64,000 bases of DNA from Bugula neritina (Eukaryota > Bryozoa > Gymnolaemata > Cheilostomatida > Bugulidae). Below the pieces are notes generated by a model. It searched no databases, was not told the origin of the DNA, and saw only the letters and a list, made by a program, of their open reading frames with translations. The stretch is from NCBI GenBank assembly GCA_964035545.1, contig OZ037769.1, positions 8,776,929 through 8,840,928 on the forward strand, given 5' to 3'. Of the stretch, positions 1 through 12,060 are shown piece after piece (position 1 is the first letter of the stretch; each line of letters opens with the position of its first letter). Both the position numbers and the translations under genes were made by a program.

Positions 1-542
1 CGACCATGTTCTGACAGGTGTCTTGTCCAGTCTCATAGTTTGGGTAAACCAAATATGCATCCGAGTCTCTTGTACATGTCCTCTCATTGAAGTCTATGCG
101 GAAAATGAACATATACTTTCTCTCTCCATTTATGTACTGGTTAAATAGTTTCGTTTTATTCGCATTCGATAAGTTAAATGTTCTTTTCAAATGACATCCT
201 TGCAAGGCTACATTATAGCAACTTGCACAGTAACTATTACGGAATTTTCTATTGGCCGAGAAGACTGTGATGTTTAGGGCCTTTTCGGTTTTGTTATTTA
301 GAGTGGTCAGTTGAGCAGAAATCTCCAATTTATTTTGATATAAAGTATTGTTGATTACCTTGTTATAATAGCTATCTTCATAAACAAATGATGCAGGTTT
401 TGTCTCACACAATTTGGCATTTCTATGAGCTTTTAAGTGGTCAGGGCAAGAGGCAATATACTGTTTGCTATCTAAGCGACACTTTCTGTAGTCATCTTGA
501 TCTTTGGGTGGAACAAACCTTTTGATTTTGCACAATCCTGTC
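1..542 (-). CDS. GPCR copy A exon 5, partial (start of the 7TM exon)
   Basis: The acceptor TATAATTCAG is followed by a frame reading TGLCKIKRFVPPKDQDDYRK, which matches the start of copy B exon 5 at 53924. The fourth CA-x-C module (KFRNSYCASC) is present. A block reading INGERKYMFIFRIDFNERTC and continuing to the window edge is almost identical to copy B. The seven-helix region would lie beyond position 1. Confidence 0.82.
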
Positions 543-1184
543 CTGAATTATAAAAAAATATAACAAAAATAAAACATTGATTTGCCATGTATATTTAGGT
601 CTAAAATCAAAGTTGCTTCCAAAGTAATCCATCCATGTATAATATTTATATATAAAACAACAATGCAGTTTTTGAAAACGCAATGATTAATAGCAATTAA
701 AGTATATATACACCCCTCACCCTTTGTTTTGAGTCAATTAGAAGGTTTTTAAGTAGCATGTTTGGAGACTTCCCAGGCAGTCTCTTGAGACATTTAAAAG
801 ATACTCTGCTAAGTAACATATTTTTATTGATTCTTTGGTAGTGATAATAATTGGCTCTTTTAGTTTATTCATAACTACTAGTTAATTAAACCAGCAGTTC
901 TTCTAATAAGTGTACATCTAGTTGTTGTTGCTGAATGACTGTTTCTCGACGTATTGCGGTTACCATGTATCACCCGCAATGCTCTGGCATACTATGACTA
1001 GAAATATTTTTATTTACTATTTATAGAACTTGAAGTGTGGATGATTGTGTATCCCTACCTAATTTCACTATTTATATTACACAGCAATACTTCATATATT
1101 ATATATAAGTTATGCTTAATGTAGGATATCAGTTTTGTTTTGTATAGGCTGTTTTATACTAATCACGTATATCATAATATGCAC

Positions 1185-1373
1185 CTCATAAGCAGATTGA
1201 TATCTGGGTCCAATCGCAGGCGATATATTGTTTCTCTGAACTTCTCTGTAGTTGGATCAACTCCCATAGGCTGAGGATACGTGTCATTTCCCACTTCAAC
1301 ACACCCAATTTCTAGCCTTCAGAACACAAAATCTTTTACTCCATGACAAGCCGCACAGTATTGGTTCTTGTAG
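1185..1373 (-). pseudogene. GPCR copy A exon 4 with premature TGA
   Basis: The acceptor TTTCAACAG joins in phase to exon 3 (TGLR-YKNQYCAAC). The exon is exactly 189 nt, as in copy B, and ends AG|GTGCAT. After 17 complete codons, ending DFVF, the next codon is TGA (1319-1321). Copy B reads TGG there in the context FLFWRLEVGC. The frame downstream of the stop stays open and homologous (RLEIGCVEVGNDT), so this is a single nonsense change and not general decay. Confidence 0.8.
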
Positions 1374-1470
1374 CTGTTGAAATAATTAAGTTTTCAAAAT
1401 ATTCTGTAGAATAAGATTTTAATTATCACAACTTTATTTTATGAACTATTAGCAATGACTATACCCTTAC

Positions 1471-2532
1471 CGCAAGCCTGTTTTCATATCTGTAACTGGG
1501 ATGTTCCAGATACTCCAAACATCATTCTCAAAGTTAAAGACTTTTGGCACCAGGCAATGCACACACAGTTGATCCAAGCAACATTTTGGACATCGGTCAA
1601 TTTCCATAACGCCCATTTTATAGCCGTTAACAATATTCAAACCTCCAATTACTTCATGGACGCAAGAGAACGTACCATGTCCTAATGCAGACTCACTGGT
1701 AGCCTGGTAGTCAGAATCTTCACAGCAGTCATTAAAGTAAACACAAAACTTATCACAATAACAATTCAACTCATCCTCCCTCATTAGTCCCTGCTTGACA
1801 GCTTCGCATCTGCTAAGATATTGACACATTATATCAGAGTGCCATGTTAGATTGTTCAACTGAGTATTTGGAAGAATGGTAAACTTATTTACTTCAGTGC
1901 AGGACAGTGTCTCTGGATCCAACAAATATCCTTCACCACAACCTGGCTCTGTGCAACTCAATGAAGAATTCGCATTGCTTACTATAAACTGGTCACAGAC
2001 CTTAGCATGAGGACTATGGCAGCTAAAAGAGCCCAAGTTCCAGATAGAAACTAAACTATCTGTTGAGTTTTCTGTAATGTTTACTCTACTTTTGGAACAA
2101 AAATTGTAATACAAATAAGAATTATATGGAAAGTAGGAACAGGTTATCTCCACTCTGCTGCTGAAAGCATTTAATTTGATTGTGGTGTTAAAAGAGTGCA
2201 GCTCGGGCCTGGCTATCATTAATAGCACAACTTCTTTCATATTGTCGCCTTGTTGACTTAGTCTATTGTTCTTCCATCTAATATTCAGTTCATTTAGCTC
2301 TGACAGCTTGGTGCTCAACTTTGCTGGCTGGGTAGTTGTCAAATCTTGGTCATGACATATTGCACAAAACTGATTTCTAAAGGTTATATTAGTGTGAATG
2401 CCAGTTAGATAGTTTGCTGGTCCTTCAGCACACAACCTCGAAATTTCATTGCTTGAGTCTTTGGGACAGGTTCTTATTGCATTGAAGCATAAATGTGGAG
2501 TGATCGGTGGATGAAAAATAGTATCGCATGTT
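1471..2532 (-). CDS. GPCR copy A exon 3 (somatomedin-B-type module)
   Basis: The long ectodomain exon (1,062 nt) is open throughout. It begins TCDTIFHPPITPHLCFNAIR, carries the second CA-x-C module (RNQFCAICH) and contains the somatomedin-B-like cysteine cluster CYCDKFCVYFNDCCEDSD. Many Asn-X-Ser/Thr sequons fit an extracellular location. The central 340 bp is nearly identical to copy B while both ends have diverged. The C-terminal part differs from copy B by a Cys-rich replacement (CPKCCLDQLCVHC) and is five codons longer. The donor is CG|GTAAGG, phase 2. Confidence 0.85.
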
Positions 2533-2699
2533 CTACAATGGCAAAAATTGCATACAAAGTTTCGTTTTATATATAAGTAATTCACTTTTGATTGGGATTC
2601 ACCTTCACTAAAAGGCATCCAGACTTCACAGCTAAAATTTCTTTTTCTGTAAAATGCATTCTACGCCAAAAGTTTAGATGGCTACACTAACTTATCCCC

Positions 2700-3240
2700 T
2701 ATACCTATTACCTACATCGCTTCTCATGTGACCCATGAAAGCTGAAATTTAACCTAAAAGAAAAAAACTGCTAATAATAAAAACTGAGGAAATTATATAT
2801 TTTTAGCTACCCCTTTATTATTAATAGCAGACATATTAGTCAGATAGCTTTCAAAAAAAATTATATCGATTACCTGGCATTTTTTTCAAATTATAAACCT
2901 GGAATTTTTCGAATATGTTGAATATATTATTTTGGAAGTCCTAACTTGCACTAATCTATCAAACGTGAAGGCCATAACTCGATATTTTTAAATTAAGTAA
3001 ACATTCTTAACTGTTAGAGTTCAGTCATACCTTCTCATGATACATTTCAGATCCCTATAGACTAAACATTTTTATTCCAAGCCAATAGTTTATAACCAGT
3101 AAAATAACTAGCATATAATGTAGAACAACAGTTTTAGTGTTTTTAATTAATATACTTTTCACTACTATTGACAACGCATATAAATATACAGTTCTTGATT
3201 TTTTTATATTAACTTTCATTGTAGAAGCAGTTGGCATTTT
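2700..3240. other. Copy A intron 2, AT-rich, nothing recognised
   Basis: Within the intron between exons 2 and 3, this stretch is AT-rich with only short chance reading frames. I see no conserved motif, RNA gene or repeat here. Confidence 0.4.
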
Positions 3241-3721
3241 AGAAAAGGAGGACTAGGCAGCTTAGTGATTAAAGTGGTTCTAAGCCAACAATTTAACCTG
3301 TAGACAAACTAATTACCAATATATGCAGGCACAAAACCTATTTAGTAATATTGCTAGGAAAGCCCACACATATGTAGCTGATAAAATTGGTTTACGCATG
3401 CTGTATTTTATGATAATACTATAAAGTATAACTAATCTAATATATTAGCAGTCTAATACTGGCAGTCAATGCAAATAACAACCATGGCTCTGATACTTAT
3501 TTTTGCCTTATTTTTTGTTTGAATTTTTTAAGCCCAAATATGCAAAAGTTCATAATATTTTGTAATTCTTTCTCAACTACAATTTTGTAATAAGTTTAAA
3601 ATTGAAATAGGTGTCAAAGTATTAGGTACTGGAGAACCAATCTAACAAAAGAAATAATTGCTCTCTACTACATACTCTAAAGTCTGAACCAAAAATAAGA
3701 ATACCACATGTAGTGCAACAT

Positions 3722-3920
3722 AGGAGGCAGTGTAGTGTAGTGGTTAGTGGTTAGAGTGCTGGTCTAGTAAACAAGAGGTCAGTGTTTTGAGTCCAAACAT
3801 GGGCAGTGATGTTAAGAAGAGCATTCAGTTATAATTGCCACAAATGAATAACTAATCCTTATAGTCCTTTAGCCTGCTTTAAAAAAAACCCTTTCCACCA
3901 GAGGCTCTCACTGAGATTGC
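3722..3920 (+). repeat. tRNA-derived SINE, copy 1
   Basis: A tRNA-like head carries an A-box-like TGGTTAGAGTGCTGG and, about 45 bp on, a B-box-like TTTTGAGTCC. A non-tRNA body containing AAGAGCATTCAGTTATAATTG follows, and then a tail with AAAACCCTTTCCACCAGAGG. The same head, body and tail order occurs at 30907-31111, so this is a dispersed element. It lies in copy A intron 2. The end points are approximate. Confidence 0.6.
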
Positions 3921-4691
3921 AACTATTAACTCATTTGAGTGAGATTTAGTTCAACAAAAATAGCATGTTTGCAAATAAGAGTATAAATCAAACTAGTATG
4001 TTTTTGAAATTTTACTGAATCGATTTGGTTGGACAGGTTTGAGAAACTGCCAAGGAAAAGAATTCGATTGACAAAATGATGCAGTTAAATACAGCAGCAA
4101 ACATTTTGCTGTGTTTGAGAACATCCCTAGCATTTGTTGATCATGTAAGTACATACTATATAGATGGTACCTTTCACTCCAAGTTTGGTCTATAAGTGTA
4201 TATTAACTGAATTTCAAGCTGTTTCTAGAAGGCCTTTAGACTGTCAATAGACTTATAAACTGAATAATATACAAGAGAATGAGAACGTATAGTAAATAGT
4301 AACAGTTTAAAAAATGTTGCAGTGGTAAAAAGCCTAATTGAAGGAGCTATTAGGAAATGCTTTTTCAGGACTGCATGCTACTGAGATATTACAAAAAACT
4401 AAGTCTAATTAACATCTATTTTCCCAATTGGAAGCATCTAGGCTTTGTCAACATGTAATGTAAGTCATATAATACCAGAAACTTTTTACAATACTTGTCA
4501 CTACTCTAATACTACACATTACACCCCAACGTTCTGTGACAGTTGTAAAACTATTGCTTTTGACCTAATATTAACAAACAGCCTTTATATTATTTCAATA
4601 TACTATTTGTGAAAAAATGTTTGCTGTACACATCTCCACCTACTTATATAACAATGAAACATTATGGGCACCTTTTATACATAGCACTTAC

Positions 4692-4971
4692 TGTGAAATC
4701 AATTCGATAAGTTCTTCTCTGGTAGGTTGATTCTCAGTGTACTCCTTGAGGTACTTTTCAGCACACTTAATGGTTGCTGGGAGCCATTCAACCCTGTTTA
4801 GGGTTTCGCTGTAGTTAAGCTGCATGCCTCGTTTAGTCTCCAAGTACAATGGTTGATCAGCCAGGTTGATCTTCTGATAAGGATCCACTCCATTGCACAT
4901 GGCACAGTATATATTCTTGTATAACAGATGGCTAACAACTCCTCTAACAGGCCAATGTCTTATAGAAATAT
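4692..4971 (-). CDS. GPCR copy A exon 2
   Basis: The acceptor TTTTAG precedes ATATTTCTATAAGAC, which joins in phase to exon 1 (LT-D-ISIRHWPVRGVV). The exon carries one YKNIYCAMCNG motif, the first of four [YF]-x-N-x-[YF]-C-A-x-C modules in the ectodomain. The donor is CA|GTAAGT in phase 2. The exon is 280 nt against 271 nt in copy B and is fully open. Confidence 0.8.
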
Positions 4972-5267
4972 CTAAAATACGCCAGGTCTCCACCCATATA
5001 AACTGTCAGCACCTCATAAAAATGCTTAAAACAAGTAATATTATTTGTTGTAGAAAAGCTGAAAAAAACATATAAAATGAGTGCAGTGGCATCAAAAAAA
5101 AAAATAGTTTGAGTTTAAAAAAGTCAAGCTTACAATAATTGATAATGTTAATCTGCTTATATCTTAGTATAAAAACTTTGAAAATTTGAAACAAGAATGA
5201 TTACAGTACACTTTTCATATATTAAATGATACCTAATAGTTTGCCATACCGATTATATATTTTGTAT

Positions 5268-5335
5268 AGTAGTGGTAGTACTGGTGGCAATAGTGTTGGT
5301 AGTAGTAGCAGCAGCATCAGTAGTAGTAGTAAAAT
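5268..5335. repeat. Degenerate (GTA/GCA)n trinucleotide tract
   Basis: Repeated AGTAGTGGTAGTACTGG and GTAGCAGCAGCATCAGTAG triplets form a short imperfect microsatellite in copy A intron 1. A similar short stretch sits at 6426-6470, just before the 8-bp minisatellite. Confidence 0.6.
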
Positions 5336-6492
5336 TTAGATGACTTTTAGTAGGAACATCAATAGAATAATATAGATCAACAGTGTGAATATATATGGCT
5401 CAACGGAATTAATAAATTAATCATAGGCCTATTCATTTTTAAAAAGTTCTATAGGATATGTATATTACATACTTATATTAAAATATTGCCTAAGTCATAG
5501 ACTATATTATAATATAATATTTCTTTTTCACTGTTGTGTGGGTATTGTATTTATAAGTCTCAATACAGCATTGTAAATAAGAAATGATTAATTAATCAAA
5601 TGAATCAACTGTAGAAATTAAACCGTCGAAAATTAATATTTCAGATCTAACATAAATATTGGCTTTATTCTTTAGTAATCAGTTTAAAATAGTTTTTTCA
5701 AGATTTTAAAGCTCAGCATGAGTAATTAAAACTGATGTACTAGCAATAATATACACTTTATCATATATAAACATATAAACAAATATGCATATACTGAGCT
5801 GCTACTTACAAGAAAGGAAGTAACAATTCTTACTTAAAATATTTAAGTATTATTAGAATTACTTTTGCATAATGCACTAACGTGCAAATTCCATCAGTTT
5901 GTAATTTAAAAAGTATCCATACCCAGCAAAGCAAAATTAGTAGCGAAGCTGTCAAAAAAAAATTGCCAAAGGCACAACTGTAGTCATTGTAGAGTTACTC
6001 ACAGTAGAGATATTAACAGTAGAGTTAGTCCCAGTAAATGTAGTTACAGTTAGAGATAGTTTATCGCAGTACAATTGAGAATTTGCAAAGCAGGAAGGAT
6101 ATGATTTTAACATGCCAGTTCTTGGTTAAAAATCATTTGCTGAAAATAACCTCATTGTTTTTCAGCACTTGCAAATTTTTAAATAGTTGATTCATTTTTC
6201 TTTCATAGGTTTACCAGCCATGCATACCTGCTGAGAGTTAGCCAGCAGCCATGTTTGTTTTTAGCCCATGCACTGTCTAATGAGCAAAGGTAGGAATTTA
6301 ATATAATATTCTGTATACATGGACATATTATGTATTTGTTGAAAGTGAGTAGCTATATACAATATTCAATTTTCGTCCACCATTTTACATAACAGATAGG
6401 ATATTTAAGATGTTGAAATTAAAGCAGTAGTAGCAGTGGCAGCACTGGCAGCATCAGTAAAGTAAAGATAGTCAACCTTGTGAATTGCTGAA

Positions 6493-7264
6493 TGTGACTA
6501 TGTGACTAAGTGACTAGGTGACTATGTGACTATGTGACTAGGTGACTATGTGTCTATGTGACTAGGTGACTATGTGACTATGTGGCTAGGTGACTATGTG
6601 TCTATGTGACTATGTGGCTAGGTGACTATGTGACTAGGTGACTATGTGACTATGTGACTAGGTGACTATGTGACTATGCGGCCAGGTGACTATGTGACTA
6701 AGTGACTATGTGACTATGTGACTATGTGACTATGTGTCTATGTGGCTATGTGACTATGTGACTATGTGACTATGTGACTATGTGACTATGTGACTATGTG
6801 ACTATGTGACTAGGTGACTATGTGACTATGTGACTATGTGGCTAGGTGACTATGTGACTAGGTGACTATGTGACTATGTGACTAGGTGACTATGTGACTA
6901 TGCGGCCAGGTGACTATGTGACTAAGTGACTATGTGACTATGTGACTATGTGACTATGTGGCTATGTGGCTAGGTGACTATGTGACTAGGTGACTATGTG
7001 ACTATGTGACTAGGTGACTATGTGACTATGTGACTAGGTGACTATGTGTCTATGTGACTAAGTGACTATGTGGCTAGGTGACTATGTGACTAGGTGACTA
7101 TGTGACTATGTGGCTATGTGACTATGTGGCTAGGTGACTAGGTGACTATGTGACTAGGTGACTATGTGACTAAGTGACTAGGTGACTATGTGACTAGGTG
7201 ACTATGTGACTATGTGACTATGTGGCTATGTGACTATGTGGCTATGTGACTAGGTGGCTAGGTG
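6493..7264. repeat. 8-bp minisatellite GTGACTAT/GTGACTAG, about 96 units
   Basis: About 770 bp of uninterrupted 8-mers alternate between GTGACTAT, GTGACTAG, GTGGCTAG and rarer GTGTCTAT and GCGGCCAG variants. Blocks of the same variant order recur (for example TATGCGGCCAGGTGACTATG at 6674 and again near 6899), which shows higher-order duplication. It lies in intron 1 of GPCR copy A and has no coding signal. Confidence 0.95.
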
Positions 7265-8686
7265 TAAAGTTTTTGCAAACAAAGCAGAAAATAATAAAAT
7301 CAAATAATTTAATAGAATAAACTTTATATTTTGTGAAAATAAATAGCTAATGCTTGTAAAGATGCAATTCAAACTAAAGCTGATTTATTAAGGATAATGA
7401 AATAGAATTTTTGCTAATGCAAAATAAAATTTCCTCACTCCAATTTTTCAGTTGTATATAGTTAAAAAAGCACAGTAACCTGTCCAAGCTCTTGTCATAG
7501 TTGTTTTGCTAGTGGTAGGGTGTATTTCTCTTAAGGATAAATGCTTCTCAACGTTACATGTTTATTTATTTTTCCTTTTCTCTTTAGTCAGATTCACTTT
7601 TGAAGATATAAGAAAAGTCATGCTTGATGCTATCACCACTTTGCACGTTTACACTTTCTATGCTGCAAAATTTTGCCTTCCGAACACAAATATAACAAGC
7701 AACTCAAAATTAAGTACATTAAATCATATTACCATGTGATCAGTATCATCATAGGTCATTCAAGTTAGTATATTCAGTAGAGATTTCTTCAACAAATGCA
7801 AAACTTCTCTAGGTAATATTATAATAAGGGTTTTCAAAGTGCTAGCTGTAATAACAACCAGGTGCTACTGATCGAAGACATCTTGCACTTTTTATACAAT
7901 ACCAACTGGTTTTCTTGTAAATATGTTTTCAAATGAAAATAAATTGAAATCTGATGAAACTATTGCCAAAAGCAAACAAACCAATTGGATATTGATTTTC
8001 TGCAGGTAATTTTAGTCCTATTAATCCTTATCCATTAAATTGAAAATTATAAAAATGATAACAGGAAGTAAGATTGTATCTTCCACCCATCTTACTTTAA
8101 TCATCACTTGCTTCTTTAGAAACAAATTAGAATGAAAAATTACCTTTGAAAAAATACTGTTATTTGTTTAATTATTTGCTGTAGATCATACAGTTTCGAA
8201 CAAAGTATTTAAACTGTAAAAAACTTTATGCAGCAAGGTGGCACAACTCTCTATAGCTTTGAGTTTTTAAGAACAACAAATAGATAGGCACTTTTGTTTT
8301 GTAGCGACTGTTCTTGAGTGCTAGACTCAAAGGAAAGATGTACTATTTTATGCAATATACATTGTGTAAGTCATATTCAAAGAAAATCCCCTGTAAAAAT
8401 GAAATGTTTCGCAATGTTTGCCCTCAAGATCTTACATGGCTATGGCAAAACTATGAGCAAAGTAGTACCGATCCAAGCTTTATATTTTGAAAATAAAAAC
8501 ACTAGGAAAAAACTTGAACAAAAACCGTTGCTCAAACTGCAACACACTGAAAGAGTTGAAAGTCCATACCTATGGTGACAGCACTGAAAAGGGAACAGCT
8601 TATGCCTTTTAGAGTAGCTATAACTAGCAGGACCAAAAAATAAAATAGTAACTAGTAATTATAACACTTAATCACTATAAACAAAC

Positions 8687-9056
8687 CTGTCAGCTGTCCA
8701 TCATCTTGCTCACAGAGTTCTTCTAGTTTCTTATCTGTAGTGGTGACTGGACACTTGTCTATAACATAGTATCCATTGTGGCAGGAGAACGTACCAGCTG
8801 GTAGCTGCTCTTCCACCCTCACTGGAGTCATGGCGCTGTAGTACTTACAAAATGTTTCTCCCAGACTATCATAGGCAATGCAAGAGCTATTCACCAATAC
8901 TAAGTTTGTAATGTTTACTTTAGATAAAAGTCCATATGGAAGTTGCGAAGGAACATCGATATATCCCGTATAAAAATTGGGTTGTACTTTTGGTTTGTAC
9001 CCAAAAGTAGTCAACAAAAATAACATGAAGACATTGAATACTAAACTCAATGCCAT
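8687..9056 (-). CDS. GPCR copy A exon 1 (signal peptide and first Cys-rich segment)
   Basis: ATG at 9056 opens a hydrophobic leader (MALSLVFNVFMLFLLTTFG) followed by an ectodomain segment. The exon ends in phase 1 at a donor GTTTGT, identical to copy B. The last 40 or so residues (from EQLPAGTFSCHNGYY to DDGQLT) are the same in both copies, and the few DNA differences there fall at third codon positions. Upstream of that the copies differ strongly. The FCKYYSDCC signature of copy B is reduced to FCKYYSA here by a 9-nt in-frame loss. The exon is 370 nt against 379 nt in copy B. Confidence 0.82.
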
Positions 9057-11400
9057 GTTGCGAATCTACTGCTTTGTGCTTTGCCAAGCAGTTAAAGCCT
9101 GTATGAAACAGCAGTGTGGTGGAAATATGTATTTATATGTAGGTAAATAAAAAGGAGTATTATATGAAATACAACAGACATGAGTCATCACAAATGTGTA
9201 TGATGCTCCCGTTTGATGTTTGGTTATCACTCTATATAGTTAAAGCCAATCAACATAATGGGCATTAGAAATTGTCATACTAAGCAACTTTGGTCAAATG
9301 TTCAATATGCATGATTGTTATTAAAACTGGTTAGCAGATAGTATTATAGTTTAGATTATAATATATGTATATACTACTCCAAAATTAAATATTAGCTGAT
9401 ACTCTAATCCACAAAAATTCACATCTACTTCCTAGCTCTATCTATTTAACAATACTTAAAAATTAAATTTCAACTTTAAGGAATGATTACATGTCTCAAA
9501 TTATGCAGCAGAAAGAAAGAAGGTAAAGTCAGTTAGTGAAGTCTAGGTTGTATTAAATAATTGTAGCATGACAATTTCCTTGCCTCTAATTCCAACATTT
9601 TCACCTCAAATATCATGCAAGCCGATACATAGAAGCTATTGAATTTTTTTACCAGTCACATAAGCCAACTCTCGACACATTCCGTCTCCTAATTCACCAA
9701 TTTGACAAACTGCTATCCTGACACATTTGAATATAACTTCTACAACACTTAGCAATTATGGTACTCTGGCTATATTACTTAACTTTCTAACTCTTCCTGC
9801 ATACTACAATAAAGTTTTGTAATGTATTGCAGTATTATATATGATGTTCTATCATAGTATTTTAAGATGTATTATAGTATAATATTGCAAATTTATATTG
9901 CTATACTGGACATTGTAATGAAATGTGATGAATTATAACAAATTGATAATCTTCTAGGCTTATATAATGTATATAAAACAGCACCATGATCATAATATTA
10001 TAAAGTATAACAGATGGGTCTATAAGTTTATAGTATACAAAATTGGCAGCATCAACCTAAATATTTTCAACAATTTGCAATATAGTAATGGTGACTGGAG
10101 AGAAATATCTCAATATTTCAAATAACCATCTTGAATAGAATATTAGAATAACTTTTGGAGATTATTAGCTTTTAATCATGTAGGTGTTTTACATTAAGCC
10201 TGGGTGAATATGAAGATGTATCACAGGAGACCAGACCATAATTGAATATTTATGTATATGCTAAAATAAAATATAATATAACAATCGATAATATTAGTAT
10301 AATGATAGACAATTACAGTATATTCTATACCTGCATCCATGAGATAAAATATGATGTAACATTATATACAGCTATATAGCCTGCTGCAAGAAATAATTTA
10401 GTAAAAGCCAAGAATTTACATTACTTAGTTTTTAAGTTTCACAGAAGCAGCTGAGCATGAATAGATTGTTATTGGCTGAGCAAAGGAGTTGGAAAATTCG
10501 AGCTGTCTGGTGAATGTCGGCTTCTTAAAGAGCAGAGTTTATTCGCGCCTCTTTGACGGCATGACTACAGTAGTTTTCAGTTTTCACTTATAAACAAATT
10601 TATTTTAATAAGTTTTAGTTGCATTCTATTATAACTAAAAATAATATTTAATGCTTGTAGCTGGCAATATAACTATAGTTTATGTATTAAGTTTGATGAA
10701 AACAAAATGGAGACTAGCTTGAGCATCTTTTCGCAATTTTTGAGCAAATTATATACAACACTCAAGAAGTTAGTAAGCTAATAATATATTGATTCATTAA
10801 CTAAACTCTTTTCATGCCTATAGTACCGCAGTTCCCGACAGCAGAAATGTTTTACTGTCTAGTCAATAAACACCAATTAAAAATGTCAGCCAGAATTGAG
10901 AGGAGGCAATTCCCATTATTCAGTATTTATTCCTAATATAATTATATATTTTAGTGACTCTCTCAAATTAAAACTGTTGTGTGTCAAGTTACTTGAAGTT
11001 GTTTAAACAATTAAAGTACAGAAATGTTACCAAGGCTCATGTTATTTTAATATATTCTCGTTTCCATAAATTTTGCAATCATATATATTAAGTTTAAGTT
11101 ACTGATTATAGCTCCCTATACCAGGAGCAGTTTAAACTTTATCATTATTTAAAAAATGTTAAACTATTTTTAACACTGCAGAGATTTAATCATTGTTCAT
11201 ATCATCTAAAACAGACATAAATTGACACACTTGGGTTTGTGGTATATACTATAACAGAATTGCAGCACCTTTTCAACTCTCCACTATACTGTACAGCCAG
11301 TCAAACCTTTGAAAGCAGACTACAAAGTAGTATAAATGTACAAACAGTTCACTCTACACTACACAGGGTACCTCTATAACAACGTAGAGGTGCAGATAGT
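9057..11400. other. Region upstream of GPCR copy A, no gene recognised
   Basis: AT-rich intergenic sequence upstream of the copy A start codon on the minus strand. It must hold the copy A promoter, but I cannot point to a convincing TATA or initiator element. No open frame with coding character was found on either strand. Confidence 0.4.
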
Positions 11401-11420
11401 CTTGCTTGCTGCTGTAATAC

Positions 11421-12060
11421 CTACTACTGCTACTGCATACTGCATACTGCTACTGATACTGATACTGCTACTGATACTGATACTGCTACTGCTACTGCTA
11501 CTGCTACTGCTACTGCTACTGCTACTGCTACTGCTACTGCTACTGCTACTGCTACTGCTACTGCTACTGCTACTGCTACTGCTACTGCTACTGCTACTGC
11601 TACTGCTACTGCTACTGCTACTGCTACTGCTACTGCTACTGCTACTGCTACTGCTACTGATACTGCTACTGATACTGCTACTGATACTGCTACTGCATAC
11701 TGCTACTGCTACTGCTACTGATACTGATACTGCTACTGCATACTGCTACTGATACTGCTACTGATACTGCTACTGATACTGCTACTGCATACTGCTACTG
11801 ATACTGCATACTGCTACTGCTACTGCTACTGCTACTGATACTGCTACTGATACTGCTACTGCATACTGCTACTGATACTGCTACTGCTACTGATACTGCT
11901 ACTGATACTGCTACTGATACTGCTACTGATACTGCTACTGCTACTGCTACTGATACTGATACTGCTACTGCATACTGCTACTGATACTGATACTGCTACT
12001 GCATACTGCATACTGCATACTGCTACTGATACTGCTACTGCTACTGCTACTGCTACTGCC
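11421..12060. repeat. Hexamer microsatellite (GCTACT)n with GATACT and GCATACT variants
   Basis: About 640 bp of CTACTG hexamers. A pure central block runs from about 11480 to 11655, flanked by blocks mixing GATACT and seven-base GCATACT units. Because the unit is six bases the array is open as poly-Leu on the plus strand and Ser/Ile- or Ala/Val-rich on the minus strand. Those frames are artefacts of the repeat. Confidence 0.95.

Larger units (their letters stand above)
1..9056 (-). pseudogene. GPCR copy A: methuselah-like receptor ectodomain with in-frame stop (5' part; runs off left edge)
   Basis: Five exons on the minus strand (8687-9056, 4692-4971, 1471-2532, 1185-1373, 1-542) match, in the same order and splice phases (1,2,2,2), the five exons of the intact copy B at 47555-56051. 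The predicted product is a secreted-then-membrane receptor: N-terminal signal-like segment, cysteine-rich ectodomain with a somatomedin-B-type module, then (off the edge) a seven-helix domain. Exon 4 contains TGA at 1319-1321 where copy B has TGG (Trp), so the frame is closed about 560 codons in, before any membrane helix. Exon 1 also lacks the Asp-Cys-Cys of copy B. All other exons are open. Either this is a young pseudogene, it makes a truncated secreted ectodomain, or the stop is an allele or a base error. The exon structure is very sure; loss of function is less sure. Confidence 0.72.

Noticed and set aside
1319-1321. TGA as selenocysteine
   Set aside because: The paralogue has Trp there, not Cys, and this receptor class is not known to contain selenocysteine; no SECIS could be examined because the 3' end is off the window.
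11336-11752. 138-codon Leu-rich reading frame
   Set aside because: It is the GCTACT hexamer array read in frame; composition and lack of any flanking exon signal show it is not a gene.
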